A stretch of 13,557 bases of DNA from positions 1 through 13,557 of the forward strand of contig JAGFXS010000018.1 in assembly GCA_017861415.1 (NCBI GenBank), given 5' to 3'. The translations under genes and the position numbers were made by a program. Below are positions 5,580 to 13,557 of the stretch, piece after piece; the stretch's first letter is position 1, and each line of letters starts with the position of its first letter. This DNA is from Bacillota bacterium. GTDB taxonomy: Bacteria; Bacillota; Clostridia; Oscillospirales; Oscillospiraceae. A model generated the notes under the pieces. The model ran no database searches, was not told where the DNA came from, and saw only the letters and a list, made by a program, of their open reading frames with translations.

Positions 5580-6383
5580 ATGAACATGCTTGTTTGTATC
5601 AAACAAGTGCCGGACACAACCGAGATTAAGATTAATCCGGAAACCAACACACTGATCCGTGACGGCGTGCCCAGCATCGTCAATCCTTTTGACGCTTATG
5701 CTCTGGAGTGCGCAGCCAAGGTGAAGGACGCAAATCCTGGCAGCAAGGTCGTTGTTTGCACCATGGGCCCCGAGCAGGCTAAGGTAGCTCTGAAGGAGTG
5801 CCTGTCTGTCGGCGCCGACAAGGCATATCTGATCAGCGGCCGTGAGTTCGGCGGCTCTGACACTCTGGCAACCGGGTATGCTCTTTCCCAGGCCACCAAG
5901 AAGATGGAAGAGCTGGAAGGCAAGTTCGACATCATCTTCTGCGGCAAGCAGGCTATCGACGGCGACACCGCTCAGGTTGGTCCTCAGATGGCTGAGAACC
6001 TGGACTATCCCCAGGTTACCTATGCTTACGAAGCATGGGTGCAGGAAAATGGCACCGTGAAGGTGAAGAAGGAAGTGGAAGAAGGCTTCGAGATGCTCGA
6101 GCTGCCCCTTCCCTGCGTTCTTACCGTCACCAAGCCCGACTATGAGCCCCGTTATGCTACCATCAAATCCAAGATGGCTGCTAACAAGGCTGTGATCCCC
6201 GTTCTGTCCGCTCAGGACTTCGAGCTGGATCTGGCTCAGGTCGGCCTGAAGAATTCCCCCACCCGCGTGAAGAAGACCTTCACCCCTCCCCGCAAGAGCG
6301 GCGGCATCGTGATCAAGGAAGAGACCAACGAAGATTCCGCAAAGAAGCTCTTTGAGCTGCTTCGCGAGAAAAATATTATTTAA
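5580..6383 (+). CDS. etfB: Electron transfer flavoprotein, beta subunit
   Basis: EtfB is the small subunit of the cytoplasmic electron transfer flavoprotein, which passes electrons to or from acyl-CoA dehydrogenase. The 267 residues begin with MNMLVCIKQVPDTTEIKI, typical of the family, followed by the conserved INPFDAYALECA-like stretch (VNPFDAYALECA, 34-45) and the nucleotide-binding CGKQAIDGDTAQVGP (121-135). Clostridial butyryl-CoA dehydrogenase-associated Etf, which bifurcates electrons from NADH to crotonyl-CoA and ferredoxin, has the same features; the electron-bifurcating role here is inferred from this resemblance and from the dehydrogenase downstream. It is first in the operon, 18 nt before etfA. 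Codon use is strongly biased to CTG, GGC, AAG and CCC, as in highly expressed genes. Confidence 0.97.
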   Translation: MNMLVCIKQVPDTTEIKINPETNTLIRDGVPSIVNPFDAYALECAAKVKDANPGSKVVVCTMGPEQAKVALKECLSVGADKAYLISGREFGGSDTLATGYALSQATKKMEELEGKFDIIFCGKQAIDGDTAQVGPQMAENLDYPQVTYAYEAWVQENGTVKVKKEVEEGFEMLELPLPCVLTVTKPDYEPRYATIKSKMAANKAVIPVLSAQDFELDLAQVGLKNSPTRVKKTFTPPRKSGGIVIKEETNEDSAKKLFELLREKNII

Positions 6384-6401
6384 GGAAGGGGGAGCATTAC
6401 A

Positions 6402-7415
6402 ATGGGATTTCCACTGGAAGCTAAGACTAAGGATTTATGGGTGTTCATTGAAACACTGCACGGCAAGGCCAGAAACGTTGGCCTGGAGCTGCTGAACCCC
6501 GGCCGCAGACTGGCCGACATTCAGGGCGGCAACGTGACCGCTGTTGTCATCGGCTACAACTGTGACGAAGCCGTGAAGGACGCTATTGCTTATGGCGCCG
6601 ACAAGGTTTATGTGATGGATGCTCCTGTTTATGACCATTACACCACCGAGGCTTACACCGCTGCTTTCGTGCAGCTGGTTGAGAAGGATTGCCCCACCAC
6701 TGTGCTGCTGGGCGCATCCAACACTGGCCGTGACCTTGGCCCCCGTCTGGCTGGCCGTCTCCGTACCGGCCTGACTGCTGACTGTACTGCTCTGGACATC
6801 GACGAAGCAAGCGGCAACGTGGCTTGGACCCGTCCCGCCTTCGGCGGTAACCTGATGGCTACCATCCTTTGCCCCAACCACAGACCTCAGATCGGCACCT
6901 GCCGCCCCGGCGTCTTCAAGAAGATTGAGCGCAATGACACCCGTACTGCTGAGATCGTGAAGGACGATTTTGTGTTCCCCGCTGAGCAGATCCGCGTGAA
7001 GCTCCTCGAGGTTCTCCACGAGGCTGGCGAGAAGGTTGATCTGGAAGGCGCTGAGATCATTGTCTCTGGCGGCCGCGGCGTTGGTGGCCCCGAAGGATTT
7101 GCCCCCGTTCGTGCGCTGGCAAGTGCTCTGGGCGGCGTGACCGGTTCTTCCCGTGCTGCTGTTGACGCAGGCTGGATCCCCCACTCCCACCAGGTTGGCC
7201 AGACCGGCAAGACCGTTGGCCCCAAGCTGTATGTTGCTTGTGGCATCTCCGGCGCTATTCAGCATCTGGCTGGCATGGGCAGCTCCGAGACCATCGTCTG
7301 CATCAACAAGGATGCCGATGCCAACATCTTCAGCGTTGCTGACTTCGGTGTTGTGGGCAACCTCTTTGAGGTTCTGCCTGTTCTGACCGATCTGGTCAAC
7401 AAGTCCAAGGGTTAA
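6402..7415 (+). CDS. etfA: Electron transfer flavoprotein, alpha subunit
   Basis: EtfA is the large subunit of Etf and holds an FAD in its C-terminal domain. The 337 residues have the N-terminal alpha/beta part (about 1-190; LLGASNTGRDLGPRLAGRL is the characteristic loop) and a C-terminal FAD domain with the SGGRGVGGPEGF stretch, QVGQTGKTVGPKLY (264-277), GISGAIQHLAGM and INKDADANIF. No N-terminal ferredoxin domain is fused, unlike some clostridial forms. The ATG is preceded by AAGGAAGGGGGAG. The final KSKG and stop are followed by an imperfect 31-bp-period copy of the same DNA. An uninterrupted frame of more than 330 codons on the other strand is a by-product of codon bias, not a gene. Confidence 0.97.
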   Translation: MGFPLEAKTKDLWVFIETLHGKARNVGLELLNPGRRLADIQGGNVTAVVIGYNCDEAVKDAIAYGADKVYVMDAPVYDHYTTEAYTAAFVQLVEKDCPTTVLLGASNTGRDLGPRLAGRLRTGLTADCTALDIDEASGNVAWTRPAFGGNLMATILCPNHRPQIGTCRPGVFKKIERNDTRTAEIVKDDFVFPAEQIRVKLLEVLHEAGEKVDLEGAEIIVSGGRGVGGPEGFAPVRALASALGGVTGSSRAAVDAGWIPHSHQVGQTGKTVGPKLYVACGISGAIQHLAGMGSSETIVCINKDADANIFSVADFGVVGNLFEVLPVLTDLVNKSKG

Positions 7416-7462
7416 TCCCCCTCTGGCAATCAAGTCCAAGGGTTAATCGTGCCCCTCTGGCA
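7400..7462 (+). repeat. Tandem duplication of the etfA 3' end
   Basis: CAAGTCCAAGGGTTAATC followed by CCCCTCTGGCA occurs at 7400-7428 and again at 7431-7462, with a 3-base difference (GTG added before the C run in the second copy). The unit covers the last three and a half codons and the stop of etfA, so the second copy carries a spare in-frame-looking end and stop in non-coding DNA. It looks like a recent slippage or unequal duplication. Confidence 0.85.
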
Positions 7463-7492
7463 GCCTTTCATATCGTGTTTGTTATTAAATTA

Positions 7493-7536
7493 GTGCTGTG
7501 TAGTACACCCCCCAACGGGGGTGTACTACATAACAC
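7493..7536 (+). other. Long intercistronic hairpin before the acyl-CoA dehydrogenase gene
   Basis: 7493-7512 pairs with 7517-7536: twenty positions with one mismatch (C7496/A7533) and one G.U, closed by CCCCC/GGGGG around a 4-nt loop. There is no T run, so it is not a standard terminator. The 3' arm ends four bases before AAAGGA (7540-7545), the ribosome binding site of the next gene. It could set the relative output of Etf and dehydrogenase by mRNA processing, stabilisation or partial pausing. Confidence 0.75.
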
Positions 7537-7553
7537 GAGAAAGGATAATTATT

Positions 7554-8696
7554 ATGGATTTTAACTTTACGAGCATGGAGCAAGACGTAATCGACATGCT
7601 GGAGGACTTCTGCATCAATGAAGTGAAGCCTCTGGCAGCAGAACTGGACGAGCAGGAGAGATTCCCCGTTGAAACTCTCGAAAAGCTCTCCGAAATGGGC
7701 ATGATGGGTATGTACATCCCCGAGGAATATGGCGGAGCTGGCCTGTCCTACAACACCTATACCGCAGCAAACGAGATCATCAACAAGTACTGTGCTTCCA
7801 CCGGCTGTATGGTCGAGGTGCACGGCTCTCTGGTGACCTGGCCTCTGCTGACCTATGGTAATGAAGCACAGAAGCAGAAGTATCTCCCCAAGATGGCTTC
7901 CGGCGAATTGCTGGGCGCTTTCGGCCTGACCGAGCCCGGTGCAGGTTCCGACTCCTCCGGCCAGAAGACCACCGCTGTTGACAAGGGCGACTACTATCTC
8001 CTCAACGGCACCAAGCAGTTCATCACCAACGGCTACTATGCAGGCCTGTACCTTGTGTTTGCTATGACCGATAAGGAGCAGGGCAATAAGGGCATTTCTT
8101 GTTTCCTCGTGGAAAAGGGCTGGGAAGGCTTCAGCTTCGGCACCAAGGAGAAGAAGATGGGCATCCACGGCACTTCCACCTATGAGCTGGTCTTTGAGGA
8201 CGTAAAGGTTCCCAAGGAAAACCTGCTGGGCAAGGAAGGCGACGGCTTCAAAATTGCTATGACCACTCTGGACGGCGGCCGTATCTCCATTGCTGCTCAG
8301 GGCGTGGGCATCGCTCAGGGCGCTCTTAATGAGCTGATCCCCGTAATCAAGGCCCGTAAGCAGTTCGGCCGTACCATCGCATCCTTCCAGAACACTCAGT
8401 TCAAGGTCGCTGAGATGCAGACCGATATCGACGCAGCTCGTCTGCTGGTGTACCGTGCTTCCCAGATGAAGCAGGATCACAAGCGCTGCGTGAAAGAGGC
8501 CGCTATGGCTAAGTACTATGCAACTAAGGTTGCCAACGATGTGACCCGTATGTGCCTCCAGCTGGCAGGCGGCATCGGCTACACTCGCGAGTATCCCTTT
8601 GAGCGTATGATGCGTGATGCCAAGATCACCGAGATCTATGAAGGCACCAACGAGATCCAGAGAATCATCATCGCTGGCGAACTGGGTATTCGCTAA
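7554..8696 (+). CDS. Acyl-CoA dehydrogenase, probably butyryl-CoA dehydrogenase (bcd-like)
   Basis: This 380-residue flavoenzyme adds or removes the alpha-beta double bond of an acyl-CoA, exchanging electrons with Etf; next to etfBA in a likely butyrate producer it most probably reduces crotonyl-CoA to butyryl-CoA. The N-terminal [10 protein letters not shown] and [12 protein letters not shown] are typical of short-chain clostridial enzymes. The first family signature is [16 protein letters not shown] (121-136), the second lies in [20 protein letters not shown], and E363 in [12 protein letters not shown] is the catalytic base position. The ATG at 7554 is chosen because AAAGGA lies 8 nt upstream; a GTG at 7521 would fall in the hairpin. 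The chain length of the substrate cannot be read from sequence alone, and related acryloyl-CoA reductases look alike. It is last in the operon, with a strong terminator after it. Confidence 0.95.
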   Translation: MDFNFTSMEQDVIDMLEDFCINEVKPLAAELDEQERFPVETLEKLSEMGMMGMYIPEEYGGAGLSYNTYTAANEIINKYCASTGCMVEVHGSLVTWPLLTYGNEAQKQKYLPKMASGELLGAFGLTEPGAGSDSSGQKTTAVDKGDYYLLNGTKQFITNGYYAGLYLVFAMTDKEQGNKGISCFLVEKGWEGFSFGTKEKKMGIHGTSTYELVFEDVKVPKENLLGKEGDGFKIAMTTLDGGRISIAAQGVGIAQGALNELIPVIKARKQFGRTIASFQNTQFKVAEMQTDIDAARLLVYRASQMKQDHKRCVKEAAMAKYYATKVANDVTRMCLQLAGGIGYTREYPFERMMRDAKITEIYEGTNEIQRIIIAGELGIR

Positions 8697-8729
8697 TCTG
8701 TCATAGCAACTATTTGACTTGACAATGAG

Positions 8730-8763
8730 AGCCCGGCGGCATCTGCTGCCGCCGGGCTTTTTT
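8730..8763 (+). terminator. Terminator of the etf-acyl-CoA dehydrogenase operon
   Basis: AGCCCGGCGGCA (8730-8741) pairs perfectly with TGCCGCCGGGCT (8747-8758) around a 5-nt loop and is followed by a T run to 8763. Confidence 0.95.
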
Positions 8764-8815
8764 GCTTTTTAAGGGTATTTCCAGCGAGAGTATATTGTTT
8801 AAGTTATAAGCAGTA

Positions 8816-8847
8816 AAATCCCCCGGCAGTATGCTGCCAGGGGATTT
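8816..8847 (-). terminator. Terminator of the phosphoketolase gene
   Basis: On the minus strand AAATCCCCTGGCAG (8834-8847) pairs with CTGCCGGGGGATTT (8816-8829), with one U.G in the RNA, and ends in ATTTTA. It lies 14 nt after the xfp stop and faces the terminator of the converging operon. Confidence 0.85.
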
Positions 8848-8860
8848 CGTTTATGAGAGG

Positions 8861-11296
8861 TTATTCGTAATTTCCTTTGCCGTCATTCCATTTCCAGTCC
8901 CGGATTTCTGGCATGTCTAGTCCGTACTCGGCAATATACTGCTTATGCTCCACCAGTTTGTCGTACATCGTCTGAAGGAGAAATGCACCGCGGTGTCCCA
9001 GCTTTTCCGGCAGGAGATGGATAATATCCTGTACCAGATGAAAGCGATCTAGCCCATTTTGTACCCGCATGTCAAAGGGGGTGGTAATAGTGCCCTCTTC
9101 CACATAACCGCGGACATGAAGATTCTTGTTTTTTCGACGATAAGTGAATTCGTGAATGAGAGAAGGATAGCCGTGGAAGGCAAAAAGAATGGGTTTATCT
9201 ATGGTGAACAGCGCGTTATACTGGAGGTCAGGCATTCCGTGGGGGTGCTGGCTGTCTGCCTGTAGACGCATGAGGTCTACCACGTTGATCACCCGCATTT
9301 TAATCTCCGGGAAATAGTGACGTACCATGGTCACGGCCGCGAGGATCTCCAACGTGGGTGTTTCGCCGCAGCATCCAAGGATGATATCCGGCTCTTGACC
9401 TTGGTCATTAGATGCCCATTCCCAGATGCCTATGCCGTGTGTACAGTGCTTTACAGCCTGCTCCATGGTGAGCCATTGGGGGCGGGGATGCTTAGAGGTG
9501 ACCATCACGTTCACATAGTTTCGGCTGCGGATGCAGTGGTTGAAGACGGAGAGGAGACAGTTGCCATCGGGGGGCAGGTAAATGCGTACCACATCAGCTT
9601 TCTTGTTGGCTACATGATCCAAAAAGCCTGGATCCTGATGGGTAAAGCCGTTGTGATCCTGCTGCCACACATTAGAGGAGAGGACATAGTTCAAAGAAGC
9701 GATATCCTGACGCCACGGGAGCTGGTTGCAGATTTTCAGCCACTTGGCGTGCTGGGCGAACATGGAATCAACAATGCGGATGAAGGCTTCATAGCTGTTG
9801 AAGAAGCCGTGGCGGCCGGTGAGGAGGTAGCCCTCTAGCCAGCCTTGACACATATGCTCGGAGAGCATTGAGTCCATGACCCGGCCGTCAATATCCAGAT
9901 GTTCGTCCGCAGGATAGGTCTGCGCGTTCCAACGGCGTCCGGTTACCTCAAAAACGGTGCCAAGTCGGTTGGAGAGTGTCTCATCAGGGCCAAAAATACG
10001 AAAGTTCCGCTTGTCCATGTTAAGCTTCATAATATCCCGCACAAAGCTGCCGAGAATAATCATATCCTGGCCATCAACCGCGCCTGGTGCTGTGACATCA
10101 AAGGCGTAATCACGGAAATCAGGAACCCTCAGATCGTGAAGTAGAATGCCGCCGTTTGCATGGGGGTTGGCGCTCATGCGCTTAATGCCGGTGGGGGCCA
10201 GGGCCTTCAGATCCGAGATTAGCTTGCCATCATCGGTGAACAGCTCCTCAGGCCTGTAACTGCGGAGCCAAGAGTCCAGCATGCCAAGGTGCTCGGGACT
10301 TGACATATCTAAGGGCACCTGATGTGCCCGGAAGCTGTCCTCGATAGGCTTTCCATCCACCTCTTTTGGGCCCGTCCAGCCCTTTGGAGAGCGAAGAATG
10401 ATCAGGGGCCAGGCGGGGCGGGATGCTTCGCCGGTGGTTCTGGCATTACTCCAAATACGCTCGATCTCCCGGATTGCCCAGTCTATAGCCGCGGCCATGG
10501 TTTGATGCATTTGCTTGGGGTCGGTGCCCTCCACAAATCTGGGCTCCCAGCCACAGCCGCGGAAAAACTGCTCCTGCTCCGTGTGGGAGATCCGGGCAAA
10601 AAGGGTGGGATTGTGAATTTTATAGCCGTTTAGGTGCAGAATCGGCAATACCGCACCGTCGGTAATAGGATTTAAAAACTTGTTGGAGTGCCAAGCAGTG
10701 GCTAAGGGCCCGGTCTCGGCTTCTCCGTCACCCACCACGCAGGCGGCAATGAGCTGGGGGTTGTCAAAGACGGCGCCAAAGGCGTGGGCTAAGGAATAGC
10801 CCAGTTCTCCCCCCTCGTTAATAGAACCGGGGGTTTCCGGTGCCACATGGCTGGGAATGCCTCCGGGAAAGGAAAACTGCTTAAAGAGCTTTTGGAGTCC
10901 CTCCAGATCTTCGCTGACGTTGGGATAAATCTCACTGTAGGTACCCTCCATATAGGCGTGAGAAACCATGGCGTTTCCTCCGTGGCCTGGGCCGGAGAGA
11001 TAGATCATATCTAGGTCATATTTGTTGATGGCCCGGTTTAAGTGCGTATAGATAAAGTTTTGCCCTGGTACAGTACCCCAGTGACCTACAATCTTCTTCT
11101 TAATCTGTTCCGGACGCAGAGGTTCCTTCAGAAGTGGGTTGTCCAGTAGGTAAAGCTGGCAGGCTGATAAATAGTTTGATGCCCGCCAATATGCGTCAAT
11201 CTGCTCCAACTGCCGGGGCGTCAGAGCGGACTTCTTTGACATCCTAGCTGTTGATTTCTGAATAGGCTTAGGATTGGTGCTGACCTTCCTTGGCAT
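8861..11296 (-). CDS. xfp: Xylulose-5-phosphate/fructose-6-phosphate phosphoketolase
   Basis: Phosphoketolase uses thiamine diphosphate and phosphate to split xylulose-5-phosphate (and often fructose-6-phosphate) to acetyl phosphate plus a shorter sugar phosphate. At 811 residues it has the family length. Visible motifs are GHWGTVPG (71-78), SGPGHGG (101-107), the signature EGGELGY (161-167) and the thiamine-diphosphate/Mg motif [11 protein letters not shown] (189-199), then SPKGWTGP and the C-terminal PDGNCLL and SKHPRPQW stretches of the Xfp family. The ATG at 11294-11296 is chosen because AAAGGAGG (11306-11313) is nine bases upstream; an ATG two codons earlier is only three bases from it. 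About 20 basic residues precede the usual start of the domain, and M19 is another possible start without a good binding site. It has its own promoter and terminator and is likely a single-gene unit. Substrate preference cannot be decided from sequence. Confidence 0.96.
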   Translation of the reverse strand: MPRKVSTNPKPIQKSTARMSKKSALTPRQLEQIDAYWRASNYLSACQLYLLDNPLLKEPLRPEQIKKKIVGHWGTVPGQNFIYTHLNRAINKYDLDMIYLSGPGHGGNAMVSHAYMEGTYSEIYPNVSEDLEGLQKLFKQFSFPGGIPSHVAPETPGSINEGGELGYSLAHAFGAVFDNPQLIAACVVGDGEAETGPLATAWHSNKFLNPITDGAVLPILHLNGYKIHNPTLFARISHTEQEQFFRGCGWEPRFVEGTDPKQMHQTMAAAIDWAIREIERIWSNARTTGEASRPAWPLIILRSPKGWTGPKEVDGKPIEDSFRAHQVPLDMSSPEHLGMLDSWLRSYRPEELFTDDGKLISDLKALAPTGIKRMSANPHANGGILLHDLRVPDFRDYAFDVTAPGAVDGQDMIILGSFVRDIMKLNMDKRNFRIFGPDETLSNRLGTVFEVTGRRWNAQTYPADEHLDIDGRVMDSMLSEHMCQGWLEGYLLTGRHGFFNSYEAFIRIVDSMFAQHAKWLKICNQLPWRQDIASLNYVLSSNVWQQDHNGFTHQDPGFLDHVANKKADVVRIYLPPDGNCLLSVFNHCIRSRNYVNVMVTSKHPRPQWLTMEQAVKHCTHGIGIWEWASNDQGQEPDIILGCCGETPTLEILAAVTMVRHYFPEIKMRVINVVDLMRLQADSQHPHGMPDLQYNALFTIDKPILFAFHGYPSLIHEFTYRRKNKNLHVRGYVEEGTITTPFDMRVQNGLDRFHLVQDIIHLLPEKLGHRGAFLLQTMYDKLVEHKQYIAEYGLDMPEIRDWKWNDGKGNYE

Positions 11297-11334
11297 TCTC
11301 ATATGCCTCCTTTATATACCGAATCATGTGTTTC

Positions 11335-11362
11335 ATTATAAACCTTTTACATTTATAATCAA
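11335..11362 (-). promoter_or_regulatory. Promoter for xfp
   Basis: On the minus strand TTGATT (11357-11362), a 16-nt spacer and perfect TATAAT (11335-11340), with an AT-rich run upstream. Another TATAAT at 11388-11393 has a weak -35 and may be a second start. Confidence 0.72.
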
Positions 11363-11445
11363 CTTAATTTACCCGGTGAAACGCTAAATTATAGAGAGGG
11401 AACGTAAAATTAGTAAATAAGCAACAACTAAATCTTAAATAAGAA

Positions 11446-11481
11446 CACCCCCCTGGAGAGGACTAGCTCTCCAGGGGGGTG
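11446..11481 (-). terminator. Terminator downstream of the dehydratase activase-related gene
   Basis: CACCCCCCTGGAGAG (11446-11460) pairs perfectly over fifteen bases with CTCTCCAGGGGGGTG (11467-11481) around a 6-nt loop. On the minus strand it is followed by TTCTTATTT. It stands between the activase-related gene and the xfp promoter. Confidence 0.8.
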
Positions 11482-11513
11482 GATGTTGCATGAATGCTAT
11501 AGCAGCAGCGGTT

Positions 11514-12783
<1,270 letters not shown>

Positions 12784-12803
<20 letters not shown>

Positions 12804-13557
12804 GATGCAGCTCCTGATCTCTGGGGAGAGTTTGGGGATTTTCCCGGGCTTCCATGGCGGCCATCAAGCTACGGATGCGGATTTTCACCGCGCCAAGGTT
12901 GCTGATGTCGTCAATCTTCAGCTGGGTATATAACTTTCCGCCACTCTCCAGTATATCCCGCAATTCGTCGGTGGTAATGGCATCAATGCCGCAGCCGAAG
13001 GAGACCAGCTGAACCATCTGCATATCCGGCTGCGTACACACATAACGGGCGGCGTTGTACATGCGGCTTTGATAGGTCCATTGATTCAGTACCCGGCGAG
13101 GTTCTTTGCCAACCAAGTAGGACAGCGAGTCTTCGGTGATAAGGACAAAGCCAAAGGAGGTGACAAGATCGTTGATGCCGTGGTTGATTTCGGGATCTAT
13201 GTGATAGGGCCGCCCGGCTAGAACCAAAATGGGACGGCCTTCCATGCGGGCCATATTAATGTAAATCTGAGCTTGCTGACGAAGATCAGCCTTAAAGGCT
13301 TCGTAGCTTTGATAAGCCGCGGTGGAAGCAGCCCTGACTTCAGAACGGGGGACACCAAACTCTCTCGAGAAGTAGTCGGCAGCCCGTTTTGCAAAGTCTC
13401 GAGGTCGGTGAAGGCCAAAGTAGGGATTCAGATAGCGAACACTCTTCAAAGCGGGAACGCTAGCGGCCAACAGCTCTGGATAGTAGGCAACCACAGGACA
13501 GTTATAGTGGTTGTCCCCGGAATCCTCGTTGAAGTTATAGGTCATACAGGGATAGAA
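12784..13557 (-). CDS. 2-Hydroxyacyl-CoA dehydratase activase-related protein, DUF2229-like part (N-terminus outside window)
   Basis: The frame enters from the right edge (FYPCMTYNFNEDSGDNHYN is already mid-protein) and 257 residues are visible. DNHYNCPVVAYYPELL, GRPYHIDPEINHGI and QLVSFGCGIDAITTDEL are typical of the DUF2229 region of the large acyl-CoA dehydratase activases, whose N-terminus, not visible here, usually holds two BadF/BadG ASKHA ATPase domains. Relatives continue into the module found in the next gene; here a stop at 12784-12786 comes after SLMAAMEARE and about 20 further residues. The ATG at 13543-13545 is internal, not the start. Either this is a two-gene form of the system or a frameshift has split an ancestral fused gene; the good ribosome binding site of the next gene favours a functional split. 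Confidence 0.88.

Noticed and set aside
6435..7439. Open frame of 334 codons on the minus strand opposite etfA
   Set aside because: It mirrors the codon bias of etfA (few TTA, CTA or TCA codons), has no ribosome binding site and no recognisable protein motif, while etfA on the other strand is certain.
7485..8480. Open frame of 331 codons on the minus strand opposite the acyl-CoA dehydrogenase
   Set aside because: Same cause as the frame opposite etfA; the composition is of a shadow frame and the sense gene has all family signatures.

Overview
The window looks like chromosomal DNA from a Gram-positive anaerobe of the Clostridia, most plausibly a gut butyrate producer of the Oscillospiraceae (Flavonifractor/Intestinimonas-like). 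The reasons are AGGAGG-type ribosome binding sites, moderately high GC, an electron-transfer-flavoprotein/acyl-CoA dehydrogenase operon, a phosphoketolase, and a 2-hydroxyacyl-CoA dehydratase activase-type protein. The genus is an inference; the sequence alone does not prove it.

Left edge (1-388): the end of a very small hydrophobic ORF, a hairpin terminator pointing back into that ORF, a second terminator pointing the other way, and a strip of short direct and inverted repeats that ends at the 3' end of tmRNA. Together this resembles the edge of an integrated element with a possible type I toxin-antitoxin module, but the rest lies outside the window. Minus strand 389-1895: one unit of smpB, a cyclophilin-type prolyl isomerase and ssrA (tmRNA), with one good promoter ahead of smpB and one good terminator after ssrA. 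This is the trans-translation ribosome-rescue module.

Plus strand 2075-5270: the aspartate-family amino-acid cluster, made of an ACT-domain protein (PheB/UPF0735 type), homoserine dehydrogenase and aspartokinase. It has a promoter before the first gene and a terminator after lysC. The aspartokinase gene has an internal ribosome binding site and in-frame ATG that would yield a separate ACT-only beta subunit. Plus strand 5350-8763: a perfect -10 promoter, a structured leader of about 195 nt, then etfB, etfA and an acyl-CoA dehydrogenase, ending at a strong terminator. These form an electron-transferring acyl-CoA dehydrogenase complex, probably for the crotonyl-CoA to butyryl-CoA step. Codon use there is strongly biased, as in highly expressed genes.

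Minus strand 8816-13557: phosphoketolase (xfp) with its own promoter and terminator, and upstream of it the C-terminal parts of a 2-hydroxyacyl-CoA dehydratase activase-related protein. The latter is divided into two overlapping reading frames, the first running off the right edge. The xfp and acyl-CoA dehydrogenase genes converge on back-to-back terminators.

Most of the window is well-understood metabolism and housekeeping. The less ordinary parts are the left-edge structure, the tmRNA transcription arrangement, the etf leader, the long hairpin and small duplication between etfA and the dehydrogenase, and the split activase.
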